Assembly: GCF_014384995.1 (NCBI RefSeq)
Contig: NZ_JACRSY010000003.1
Coordinates: forward strand, 62,001-126,000
From: Zhenhengia yiwuensis
GTDB lineage: Bacteria; Bacillota; Clostridia; Lachnospirales; Cellulosilyticaceae
DNA: 64,000 nucleotides
Direction: 5' to 3'
Below the pieces are notes generated by a model. The model saw only the letters and a program-made list of their open reading frames with translations, did no database searches and had not been told where the DNA came from. Each line of letters opens with the position of its first letter. Positions within the stretch are counted from its first letter, which is position 1. A program made the translations under genes and the position numbers. Positions 26,535 to 34,111 of the stretch are shown here, one piece after another.

Positions 26535-26790
26535 ATGGAGAAGTATATTGTATTGATGCATGAATTGTAGGTAGTGATAAAAATACAGTGCTTCATACAA
26601 AAAAGATGATAGAACTTGGGCTGTTCTTATAGAAATTATAGAAAAGCAAGGGAAGCTTAATGAAGAGGAAGATGATGAAATACTTCATTATCTTATTAAT
26701 TGTTTAAAAGAAAATTATGACAAGCTGAATAAGATTAGAGCTAAGGCTCAAGAAGAAGCAATAGAATGCTATAAAGCATTTATAGAATGA
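26535..26790 (+). pseudogene. Decayed small gene (frame-disrupted)
   Basis: An extended -10 promoter element (TGTTATAAT, 26482-26490) and an AAAGGGA ribosome binding site lead to an ATG at 26535, but that frame ends after 11 codons (MEKYIVLMHEL). A different frame is then open, without any start codon, from about 26581 to the TGA at 26788. It encodes 69 residues rich in charged helix (for example EKQGKLNEEEDDEILHYLIN, then CLKENYDKLNKIRAKAQEEA). The simplest reading is a gene of about 80-90 codons broken by a frameshift or small deletion. I do not recognise the family. Confidence 0.6.
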
Positions 26791-26809
26791 AGGAAGGTTA
26801 GTTTGCACC

Positions 26810-27085
26810 ATGGTTATATTAACAATTATGGCAATAGGAATGCTGATTGGAGGATGGATTTTTCCTCAGAAATGGCATACCTACAATAATAAATTACAAG
26901 TAGTAAGTATCGTAATACTGATTTTTTGTATGGGAGTAAATTTGGGAAGTAATGATGACTTTATGAGTCAACTACCTAGAATGGGGTTGAAAGGCTTCAT
27001 ATTTGCTATTATTCCTATTCTTTTATCTGTAGGAGTAGTATATCTGTTAACAAAGCATCTTATGAAGGAGAGGAAAAATGATTAA
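26810..27085 (+). CDS. LysO-family lysine exporter, N-terminal half (split gene)
   Basis: A 91-residue hydrophobic protein with three transmembrane helices, matching the N-terminal part of LysO (formerly YbjE, DUF340): IGMLIGGWIFPQKWHTYNNK then LGSNDDFMSQLPRMGLKG. E. coli LysO is a single protein of about 300 residues that exports L-lysine and thialysine. Here the family is encoded as two genes: this ORF overlaps the C-terminal part by 8 bases in a different frame, so the two are likely made together as subunits. Two-gene LysO forms occur in other Firmicutes as far as I recall, so this is probably natural rather than a fresh frameshift. Confidence 0.8.
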   Translation: MVILTIMAIGMLIGGWIFPQKWHTYNNKLQVVSIVILIFCMGVNLGSNDDFMSQLPRMGLKGFIFAIIPILLSVGVVYLLTKHLMKERKND

Positions 27086-27677
27086 AGCTATTATACTTAG
27101 TTTAATAATAGGTGTGGTATATGGGCAGTTCTTTTTAGAACCCAGCCATGCAGTAAATTTCAGCTATTTGTCAGATATAGCATTAGTTGTACTTATGTTT
27201 TCCGTAGGCATTAGTGTAGGAGCTAATAAACAAGTATTTAGTAAGATTAAAGAGCATCATATTAAAATACTTATTATTCCAATAGGAATTATTCTAGGTT
27301 CTATTGCAGGGGGATTTTTATGTAGTATACTAATGGATATGCCACTTAATGTAAGTGTGGCTATTACATCAGGACTTGGATGGTATAGTTTATCAGGGGT
27401 ACTTATTACAGACCTTGCTGGAGCTGATTTAGGTACTATAGCTTTTTTGGCGAATTTATTTAGAGAGATACTTTCTTTTATGCTTATACCTATAGTAGCT
27501 AAATATTGTAATCACTATACAGCAATTGCACCAGCAGCGGCAACAAGTGAAGATACTACACTTCCGGTACTCATTAAATATACTAGTGAAGAAGTAGTTA
27601 TTATGGCTGTTATTAATGGAGTTATTTGTTACATGATGGTACCGGTCCTCACTAATCTATTTTATCGTATTTTATAA
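27078..27677 (+). CDS. LysO-family lysine exporter, C-terminal half (split gene)
   Basis: A 199-residue membrane protein with about 5-6 transmembrane helices. It corresponds to the main LysO domain: FSVGISVGANKQVFSKIKEH, the conserved SGLGWYSLSGVLITDLAGAD with acidic residues important for transport, and ANLFREILSFMLIPIVAKY. A GGAGAGG site lies within the upstream ORF. With its partner it should form a complete lysine exporter in the cytoplasmic membrane. Downstream by 16 bases is an EutH-like transporter gene, probably in the same transcript. Confidence 0.85.
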   Translation: MIKAIILSLIIGVVYGQFFLEPSHAVNFSYLSDIALVVLMFSVGISVGANKQVFSKIKEHHIKILIIPIGIILGSIAGGFLCSILMDMPLNVSVAITSGLGWYSLSGVLITDLAGADLGTIAFLANLFREILSFMLIPIVAKYCNHYTAIAPAAATSEDTTLPVLIKYTSEEVVIMAVINGVICYMMVPVLTNLFYRIL

Positions 27678-27693
27678 CGAGGAGAAGAGATAG

Positions 27694-28767
27694 ATGGTAA
27701 CGGAGATTTTATTTTTTATTATAGCTTTGTTCCTTTTAATAAGTGGATTTGACTACATATTTGGAAGTAAGCTAGGTTTAGGAATTCAATTTAAAAAAGG
27801 TGTAGAGGCATCAGGAAGCTTAGCACTTAATATGATAGGGATTTATATACTAGCCCCTCTTTTAACAGAAGGGCTTATGGCTGTAATTCTTCCGGTTACA
27901 AGTATTTTTAAAGTAGATCCTTCTCTTGTTCCAGCAAGTTTCTTAGCTGTAGATATGGGAGGCTACCAATTAGCACAGAATCTGGCTATGAATAGTCAAA
28001 TGGCAGATTTTTCTGGTATACTACTGGCATCTAACTTAGGTGCAACGATTAGTTTTTCTATACCAGTTGCTTTAGGAATGATTAAAAAAGAGGACTTACC
28101 TTTCTTTTTAAGAGGTCTTGTAATAGGGATTATTGCTCTTCCTTTTGGATCATTTATAGGAGGCCTTGTACAGGGGATAGGTATATATGAGTTGCTTAGA
28201 AATTGTATGCCACTTTTTGTACTTAGTTTTGTGCTAGCGTATTGTACAATGCGTTATACGAATCAGATAGTAAAGTGTTTTGACATATTAAGTAAGGTTA
28301 TTGTTACTATGAGTATTATCGGATTAATTGCTGTAGGACTTGAAGTTGTACTAGGTATTTCAATTTTGCCAGTATATACTCCTCCATTAAGTGAAGCATC
28401 AGAAATTGTGGTACGAATAGGATTATTCTTAGCGGGTGCTTATCCAATGCTTAAAGTAGTAGAGCATCTTATAATAAGATACTGTAGGCCTATTGCAAAA
28501 GTACTTAAAGTAAATGAAACAACTATTGTAGGGATGATTGGCAGTCTTGCAAGTAATTTGCTTACATTTGCTGAAATTGAGCATATGGATCATAAGGGGA
28601 AAGTTTTAGCCAGTGCAGTGGCTATTAGTGGTGCTTTTGTTTTAGGTGGTCAGTTAGCTTTTGTAAGTACGTTATCTAGTGAAATGGTTATTCCTTTTAT
28701 TGTTTCGAAGATAAGTGGTGCTGTTTTGGCTATAATTATTGTTCAATTAACTTATAAAGAGGTATAA
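27694..28767 (+). CDS. EutH-family ethanolamine transporter
   Basis: A 357-residue polytopic membrane protein (about 10 helices) of the EutH family. Recognisable blocks are KKGVEASGSLALNMIGIYIL, PASFLAVDMGGYQLAQNLA and LASNLLTFAEIEHMDHKGKV. EutH helps ethanolamine enter the cell, usually within eut clusters. No other eut gene is in this window; instead it sits behind a lysine exporter, so the substrate may differ. A GAGGAGAAG site precedes the ATG. Confidence 0.87.
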   Translation: MVTEILFFIIALFLLISGFDYIFGSKLGLGIQFKKGVEASGSLALNMIGIYILAPLLTEGLMAVILPVTSIFKVDPSLVPASFLAVDMGGYQLAQNLAMNSQMADFSGILLASNLGATISFSIPVALGMIKKEDLPFFLRGLVIGIIALPFGSFIGGLVQGIGIYELLRNCMPLFVLSFVLAYCTMRYTNQIVKCFDILSKVIVTMSIIGLIAVGLEVVLGISILPVYTPPLSEASEIVVRIGLFLAGAYPMLKVVEHLIIRYCRPIAKVLKVNETTIVGMIGSLASNLLTFAEIEHMDHKGKVLASAVAISGAFVLGGQLAFVSTLSSEMVIPFIVSKISGAVLAIIIVQLTYKEV

Positions 28768-28827
28768 GATGTTTAAAAATGGGCAAGCCTTTTAATGCTT
28801 TAAAATTCATATGAGGAGGTTTTGCAC

Positions 28828-28935
28828 ATGGCTAAGAACAAGAATAACAAAGAAAAGGCAAGTGCTAAATCTAAGAAGAACAAAAATATCAATTTAGAAG
28901 CAGCTGATGAAATCACACCAAAGAAAAATAAGTAA
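28828..28935 (+). CDS. Lysine-rich 35-residue protein, function unknown
   Basis: A very short ORF from an ATG behind a strong GAGGAGG site, ending just before a terminator. The product (MAKNKNNKEKASAKSKKNKN, then an acidic patch and PKKNK) is over one third lysine, has no hydrophobic segment and is predicted to be disordered. The strong ribosome binding site and well-placed terminator support real expression. I do not recognise a family; it is not an SASP. A nucleic-acid-binding or ribosome-associated role would be a guess. Confidence 0.65.
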   Translation: MAKNKNNKEKASAKSKKNKNINLEAADEITPKKNK

Positions 28936-28940
28936 TCTTT

Positions 28941-28967
28941 AAGCATCTTTATAGATGCTTATTTTTT
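28941..28967 (+). terminator. Intrinsic terminator
   Basis: An 8-bp stem AAGCATCT (28941-28948) with AGATGCTT (28953-28960), a 4-nt loop, then ATTTTTT. Confidence 0.88.
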
Positions 28968-29042
28968 ATAAATATAATTGGTTTGATTTATTTAAAAATT
29001 TAGATTATAATAAAGTGAATTTAGAGATAGGGGGAAGAATTT

Positions 29043-29432
29043 ATGTCAGAGGTCCAAGTATTTGACTCACAGGATGTAGCCAAGAATAAAGTGTATGCTA
29101 TTTTAGCTTATTTAGGATTTTTAGTTATTATCCCACTTATTGTTTGTAAAGACTCTCGTTATGCAAAGTTTCATACTAATCAAGGGCTTGTATTATTCCT
29201 TTCAGGGATAGCCTTAAGTATAGCAGATTTTATAGTAGGTATTATATTAGGAATTTGCACAGGGCTTCCTCTTATAGGATGGATCTTTGGTATTATCATG
29301 TTACTGATTAATGTGGTAGTAGGTATTGCTAGTATTGGGCTTTTTGCCTTAATGATTATAGGTATTGTTAATGCATGTAAGGGTGAAGGAAAAGAATTGC
29401 CTATAATTGGTCATTTTGTTATTCTTCAATAG
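29043..29432 (+). CDS. DUF4870-like small membrane protein
   Basis: A 129-residue protein with three hydrophobic segments. The pattern is like DUF4870-type proteins: a short soluble N-terminus, a first helix AYLGFLVIIPLIV, the loop CKDSRYAKFHTNQGLVLF (residues 36-53), then two further membrane spans and an amphipathic end GIVNACKGEGKELPIIGHF. Members are widespread and uncharacterised, often linked to membrane stress or secretion. It has a GGGGGAAG site, and sits alone between two terminators. Confidence 0.75.
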   Translation: MSEVQVFDSQDVAKNKVYAILAYLGFLVIIPLIVCKDSRYAKFHTNQGLVLFLSGIALSIADFIVGIILGICTGLPLIGWIFGIIMLLINVVVGIASIGLFALMIIGIVNACKGEGKELPIIGHFVILQ

Positions 29433-29435
29433 AAG

Positions 29436-29483
29436 TAGCTTAGAGCTAACCTATGACGATATAGGTGCTCTAGGCTATTTTTT
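29436..29483 (+). terminator. Imperfect intrinsic terminator
   Basis: A long imperfect hairpin pairing 29436-29446 with 29467-29477 and containing an inner ACCTAT/ATAGGT stem, followed by six T. Confidence 0.75.
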
Positions 29484-29561
29484 ATAAGTTTTGTAGATTT
29501 ATAATAGAAGAATATGATAAGCTATAAGAAGACATTTATTATACAAATAGGAGAGCAGGTA

Positions 29562-30548
29562 ATGAAAATATTATTTATTACAATGGATTGGATGAAATAT
29601 TATGTAGGGGAAGGCGATGAAGAAAAAGAGGTGCCTCCTTGTGGTTATAATTTTCAATATACAAATGGTTACTACTATGGGTATGGTAGAGGAATTGATG
29701 AAATAAAAATAGAAGAATTAGAAGGCGTTACAGTGGATGATAATAAGGTAGAAAATGTACTTGTGGTATGGCTTGCACCAAATCGTAACGGAGAAACATG
29801 CATTGTTGGCTGGTATAAAGATGCGACTATTTACAGACAAGCTATTACAGAGTTTACATTAGATAGTGAGAGATTTGAAAGAACTTATAGTATTGTAGCG
29901 CCAGCAAGGGGAAGTCTCCTTCTTCCTATGGAAGAAAGAAATTATATTGTAGAGGGAGTAGATGTGCCAGTTGAGTATCATATGGAAAGAGAACAGCTTG
30001 CACAAATTAGAGCATATATCCATAATTATGCAGGAGACTGTATGAATTTAGTTCTTACAGAAAAAGAACTTAATGGTGTTCTTTCTATTAATATGGACTA
30101 TGAGCGTTATTTCTATAAAGCAGATGAATTTTTAGCCAAAGATGCATATGCTAAAGCTATTAGATGCTTTAATAAGGCCATTGCTGAAGAACCAACTGAG
30201 ACGCTAGGCTATGAATGTAAAGCAAGTATTCTTTTAAGCTTAAAAATGTATGATGAAGCATTAGAGCTTTATAATAAGGTAGTAGGACTTGATGAAGATA
30301 ATGATTTGGCATATTATTGTCTGGGTCTTATCTCAGGATTAAAACAAGAATATGAAAAAGCATTGCCATACTTTGATAGATATTTAAATCATAGACCTGA
30401 AGATCACCATGTACGTGCAGAGCGTGCATATACTTACTTTATCAAAGGGGACAGTGAAAAAGCAGAAAAAGATATTAAGCTTGCTTATGAAAAGGAAAAA
30501 CATAATCCAGTTGTAAAAGAAATTTATAAACGTATTGTACAAAAGTAA
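29562..30548 (+). CDS. Tetratricopeptide-repeat protein with unrecognised N-terminal domain
   Basis: A 328-residue soluble protein. Residues about 190-325 form four TPR-like helix pairs (for example DAYAKAIRCFNKAIAEEPTE, MYDEALELYNKVVGLDEDND, YEKALPYFDRYLNHRPEDHH), a protein-interaction scaffold. Residues 1-185 are an aromatic-rich domain with GYNFQYTNGYYYGYGRG and VVWLAPNRNGETCIVGWYKD. I do not recognise it with certainty, though the GWYKDATIYR segment recalls N-terminal regions seen before TPRs in other uncharacterised bacterial proteins. I use the ATG at 29562 (AGGAGAG nine bases upstream); the longer frame has no such site. Monocistronic. Confidence 0.75.
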   Translation: MKILFITMDWMKYYVGEGDEEKEVPPCGYNFQYTNGYYYGYGRGIDEIKIEELEGVTVDDNKVENVLVVWLAPNRNGETCIVGWYKDATIYRQAITEFTLDSERFERTYSIVAPARGSLLLPMEERNYIVEGVDVPVEYHMEREQLAQIRAYIHNYAGDCMNLVLTEKELNGVLSINMDYERYFYKADEFLAKDAYAKAIRCFNKAIAEEPTETLGYECKASILLSLKMYDEALELYNKVVGLDEDNDLAYYCLGLISGLKQEYEKALPYFDRYLNHRPEDHHVRAERAYTYFIKGDSEKAEKDIKLAYEKEKHNPVVKEIYKRIVQK

Positions 30549-30560
30549 CAAAAAAGAGAG

Positions 30561-30604
30561 GGCATTATTTGGAAAGGTATAATATTCCAAATAATGCCTT
30601 TTTT
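30561..30604 (+). terminator. Intrinsic terminator
   Basis: A 13-bp stem (30561-30573 with 30586-30598), a 12-nt loop and six T. Confidence 0.88.
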
Positions 30605-30787
30605 ATATTTACTAATAGGATTATGTAAACAAATGAAATTTTAAGTATTACATACAATCAAAATACTATAGATTACAAGAAATAACTTATGTAAAGCTGA
30701 AAAAATAAATAGAATTTTGATATATTAAGAAGGCTTTGTAAAAACTCACAAAGTTTTTTGAAACAATATTTAGTTAGAGTTAAAATA
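30605..30787. other. Intergenic stretch with a weak terminator-like hairpin
   Basis: No gene seen. It is very AT-rich. A 6-bp stem CTTTGT/ACAAAG (30734-30739 with 30748-30753) is followed by six T and could be a weak terminator. Nothing else is recognisable before the ilv promoter. Confidence 0.5.
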
Positions 30788-30843
30788 TTGACACTTATAG
30801 ATACAATTGGTACAATGTTTATAAATTGAATTGTCAGACAAAT
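30788..30843 (+). promoter_or_regulatory. Promoter of the ilv-leu operon with CodY-like box
   Basis: -35 TTGACA (30788-30793), a 17-bp spacer and -10 TACAAT (30811-30816). About 6 bases after the expected start lies AATTGTCAGACAAAT (30829-30843), which matches the CodY consensus AATTTTCWGAAAATT at 12 of 15 positions. CodY with bound branched-chain amino acids represses this pathway in many Firmicutes, so this is a likely operator. Confidence 0.75.
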
Positions 30844-30860
30844 GCAATTAGAAGGTTCCG

Positions 30861-30886
30861 TCTCGTCCTTAATGGATGAGATTTTT
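30861..30886 (+). terminator. Attenuator-like hairpin in the ilvB leader
   Basis: An 8-bp stem TCTCGTCC (30861-30868) with GGATGAGA (30874-30881, one G-U pair), followed by five T. It lies between the promoter and ilvB, about 30 bases before the start codon, so it should end part of the transcripts early. The matching antiterminator is not obvious. Confidence 0.65.
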
Positions 30887-30915
30887 ATTTATCTATGTAT
30901 ATAAGGGGGGCAAAG

Positions 30916-32523
30916 ATGAAGTTATCAGATGTATTAGTAAGATGTTTAATGGAGGAACAAGTCGATACAGTATTCGGCTATCCGGGAGCAGCGATCCTGT
31001 CTGTCTACGAATCTTTGAGAGCTTCTAGTATACATCATGTACTAGTAAGACAGGAGCAGGCTGCTGTACATAGTGCAAGTGGGTATGCAAGAACGACAGG
31101 AAAAGTAGGAGTATGTATTGCAACTTCGGGACCGGGAGCAACCAATTTAGTAACAGGTATTGCAACAGCATATATGGATTCTATTCCTATTGTTATTTTT
31201 ACAGGTCAGGTTAAATCTAGCTTAATAGGCAGAGATGTCTTTCAAGAGGTAGATATTACAGGTTGTACTGAGCCATTTATAAAACACAGCTATTTGCTTC
31301 AAAATCCGAAGGACTTTCCTAGGATCGTAAAGGAAGCTTTTTATATTGCCAGAACAGGAAGGCCAGGACCTGTACTCATTGATTTACCTATGGACTTTCA
31401 AGATGTACAAATAGATTTTAACTATCCTAAAAAGGTAGACATACCTGGCTATAAACCAACAATTAAGGGACATATAGGACAGATTAAAAGGGCTATCAAA
31501 CTCTTACTTAATAGTAAAAGACCTTTAATCTGCACAGGAGGGGGCGTTCACCTTGGGCAAGCAAAAGAGGAGCTTGCTTATATGATAGAGAAGTCTCATA
31601 TTCCTATGGTGCATACACTGATGGGAACAGGAACATTAGATACATATTCGCCTTATAATTTAGGAATGATTGGAAGTCATGGTTATTATCATGCTAACTG
31701 GGCGCTTAAGCATGCAGATACAATTCTTTTTATAGGAGCGCGTATTGCAGATAGGGCTGTAGCTAATGCAGGGATTTTGGATGAAAAAGCTAATATTATC
31801 CATATTGATATAGATCCAGCAGAGATTGGCAAAATGACAGCAGCGCATATTCCTGTTGTAGGGGATGTAAAAGAAGTCCTAAGGGTTATGAACGAACTCA
31901 TTAAAACAAGTGAAACGAAGGAATGGATTGAAACCATTTTAAATCATAAGAAGAAAACAGCAGACATAAAGTATGAACACAGCATTAATCCGAAGACAGT
32001 TATTAAAACATTATCCAATTTATTAGATGATGAAGCGATCATTACAGCTGATGTAGGACAGAATCAGTTTTGGACTATGCGCAATATGGAGATTAAAGGA
32101 AATCGTCAAATACTTTGCTCAGGTGGATTTGGTACTATGGGTTATTCATTACCAGCATGTATAGGCGCTGCAATAGGAAATAAATCTCGTAAGGTAGTGG
32201 GTGTGTTTGGAGATGGAAGTTTCCAAATGAGTTTTTTTGAATTAGGGACGCTCGTGCAGGAGCATGTAAATCCTATTATGATTTTATTTAATAACAGTGG
32301 ACTTGGAATGGTAAGGGAAATTCAAAGAAAACTCGAAACAAAAGAGTATGGTGTAGGACTTCCTAAGAATCCAGATTTTGCTGCTATCGTAAGAGCGTAT
32401 GGTATAGAGGCATATAGAATAGATGACCCAGATAAGGTAGAACAAATACTTAAACAAGCTATAGCAAGCGGTAAGCCTCAATTTTTGGAGTTTATTGTAA
32501 GTGATAAAGAAAGCACTTTATAA
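30916..32523 (+). CDS. ilvB: Acetolactate synthase large subunit, divergent paralogue
   Basis: A 535-residue ThDP-dependent enzyme that joins two pyruvates (acetolactate) or pyruvate and 2-oxobutyrate. The catalytic glutamate is in VRQEQAAVHSASGYAR (about residue 47), and the ThDP/Mg motif is VGVFGDGSFQMSFFELG...LFNNSGLG. It differs from the second copy in this window: the MVRQWQ motif, whose tryptophan gives preference for 2-oxobutyrate, reads MVREIQ, and the usual C-terminal tail is missing. The start at 30916 follows AGGGGGG. It is first in the operon with ilvN 12 bases downstream, so it should work with that regulatory subunit. Confidence 0.9.
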   Translation: MKLSDVLVRCLMEEQVDTVFGYPGAAILSVYESLRASSIHHVLVRQEQAAVHSASGYARTTGKVGVCIATSGPGATNLVTGIATAYMDSIPIVIFTGQVKSSLIGRDVFQEVDITGCTEPFIKHSYLLQNPKDFPRIVKEAFYIARTGRPGPVLIDLPMDFQDVQIDFNYPKKVDIPGYKPTIKGHIGQIKRAIKLLLNSKRPLICTGGGVHLGQAKEELAYMIEKSHIPMVHTLMGTGTLDTYSPYNLGMIGSHGYYHANWALKHADTILFIGARIADRAVANAGILDEKANIIHIDIDPAEIGKMTAAHIPVVGDVKEVLRVMNELIKTSETKEWIETILNHKKKTADIKYEHSINPKTVIKTLSNLLDDEAIITADVGQNQFWTMRNMEIKGNRQILCSGGFGTMGYSLPACIGAAIGNKSRKVVGVFGDGSFQMSFFELGTLVQEHVNPIMILFNNSGLGMVREIQRKLETKEYGVGLPKNPDFAAIVRAYGIEAYRIDDPDKVEQILKQAIASGKPQFLEFIVSDKESTL

Positions 32524-32535
32524 GGAGGTAGAAAT

Positions 32536-33030
32536 GTGGAAAAACATGTAATTTCCGCACTGGTTGAGAACCATTCAGGAGTATTAAACCGTATATCTGG
32601 TCTCTTCAGTAGACGTGGTTACAATATTGACAGTTTATCCGTGGGTGAAACAGAGAACCCTTCTATCTCGCGTATGACTATTGTAACGAAAGCGGATAAG
32701 CAGATGCAAGAGCAGATCAAAAAACAACTTAATAAACTGATAGAAGTAATTAAAATTGTAGAACTCAATGAAACAAGTGCAGTTTATAGAGAGCTAGCAC
32801 TTATTAAAGTAGGAGCTAATCATGAAAATCGTGCTGAAATTATAGAGATTGCTAATATCTTTAGAGCACATATTGTGGATGTTTCTAAAGAAGTATTAAT
32901 TTTAGAAGCTACAGGCGATCAAGGTAAAATCAAAGCACTTACTGAAATGCTACAGCCTTATGGTATTAAAGAAATTGTGCGAACAGGACTTACTGCGCTT
33001 CAAAGAGGAGAAAATGAATTAAAAAATTAA
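32536..33030 (+). CDS. ilvN: Acetolactate synthase small (regulatory) subunit
   Basis: A 164-residue protein with an N-terminal ACT domain (VISALVENHSGVLNRISGLF, valine-binding) and a C-terminal ALS_ss_C domain (ELALIKVGANHENRAEI). It activates the catalytic subunit and makes it sensitive to valine inhibition. Translation begins with GTG, six bases after a perfect AAGGAGGT. It lies between ilvB and ilvC in the operon. Confidence 0.95.
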   Translation: MEKHVISALVENHSGVLNRISGLFSRRGYNIDSLSVGETENPSISRMTIVTKADKQMQEQIKKQLNKLIEVIKIVELNETSAVYRELALIKVGANHENRAEIIEIANIFRAHIVDVSKEVLILEATGDQGKIKALTEMLQPYGIKEIVRTGLTALQRGENELKN

Positions 33031-33092
33031 GACTTCCAAAGAAGCCTTATAAATAAAATAACATATGGATTATATATAAGGAGGATTTTATT

Positions 33093-34088
33093 ATGGCAAA
33101 GTTATATTATCAAAAAGATTGTGATTTAAATTTATTAAAGGGTAAAAAAGTAGCAGTTATTGGTTATGGTAGTCAAGGACATGCACATGCACTTAATTTA
33201 CATGAATCAGGTGTAGAGGTTATTGTAGGTCTTTACAATGGGAGTCCATCATGGGAAAAAGCTGAAAAAGCAGGGCTTACTGTTATGACAGCAGCCGATG
33301 CAGCAAAAGCAGCGGACTTTATTATGATTTTAATTAACGATGAGAAACAAGCAAAACTTTATACAGAAAGTATTAAAGAGGGGCTTACAACAGGCAAAAC
33401 GCTTGCATTTGCCCATGGTTTCAATATTCATTATGGACAGATTATACCACCAAGTGACGTAAATGTTGTTATGATTGCTCCAAAAGGACCAGGACATACA
33501 GTAAGAAGTCAATATCAAGAAGGTAAAGGTGTACCATGTCTTATCGCTGTTTACCAAGATGCAACAGGAGATGCAAAAGATATTGCACTTGCTTATGCAG
33601 ATGGTATTGGTGGAGCGCGCGCAGGAATATTAGAAACAACCTTCAAAGAAGAAACAGAAACAGACCTTTTCGGAGAGCAAGCTGTACTTTGTGGTGGTGT
33701 AACAGCACTTATGAAAGCTGGTTTTGAAACATTAGTTGAAGCAGGCTATCAACCAGAAAGTGCATATTTTGAATGTGTACATGAAATGAAACTTATTGTT
33801 GACCTTATTAACCAAGGTGGCTTTGAATATATGAGATATTCCATTTCAGATACAGCAGAATATGGAGACTATACAGTAGGACCACGTGTTATTACAGATG
33901 AAACTAAAAAAGAAATGAAAAAAGTATTAACAGAAATCCAAAATGGTACATTTGCTAAAAACTGGATATCAGAAAATCAGGCCAATCGACCATACTTCAG
34001 ATCTGTTAGAAGAATTGAAGCAGAGCATCAAGTAGAGTCAGTAGGTAAAGAGTTAAGAAAAATGATGAGTTGGATTAAAGAAGACTAA
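33093..34088 (+). CDS. ilvC: Ketol-acid reductoisomerase (class I)
   Basis: A 331-residue class I enzyme that converts acetolactate or acetohydroxybutyrate to the dihydroxy acids. The nucleotide-binding loop is VIGYGSQGHAHALNL; the Mg ligands are in TDLFGEQAVLCGG and ECVHEMKLI. In the loop that selects NADPH or NADH (GLYNGSPSWEKA) the arginine usual after GL is tyrosine while the two serines remain, so cofactor preference is open. It has an AAGGAGG site and is the third gene of the operon. Confidence 0.95.
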   Translation: MAKLYYQKDCDLNLLKGKKVAVIGYGSQGHAHALNLHESGVEVIVGLYNGSPSWEKAEKAGLTVMTAADAAKAADFIMILINDEKQAKLYTESIKEGLTTGKTLAFAHGFNIHYGQIIPPSDVNVVMIAPKGPGHTVRSQYQEGKGVPCLIAVYQDATGDAKDIALAYADGIGGARAGILETTFKEETETDLFGEQAVLCGGVTALMKAGFETLVEAGYQPESAYFECVHEMKLIVDLINQGGFEYMRYSISDTAEYGDYTVGPRVITDETKKEMKKVLTEIQNGTFAKNWISENQANRPYFRSVRRIEAEHQVESVGKELRKMMSWIKED

Positions 34089-34111
34089 TAAATGAAGGAG
34101 GGGCTTTTCTT

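Noticed and set aside
27694..28767. Ethanolamine utilisation cluster
   Set aside because: Only an EutH-like transporter is present; no ammonia-lyase, shell protein or regulator gene is nearby.
30842..30904. Leader peptide rich in Leu/Ile/Val codons
   Set aside because: There is no ribosome binding site, and most of these codons lie after the hairpin, not before it. Kept only as a note in a finding.
30823..30915. T-box riboswitch before ilvB (GGTTCCG followed by a terminator hairpin)
   Set aside because: The transcript begins near 30823, leaving no room for Stem I, and the conserved TGGNACC sequence is absent.
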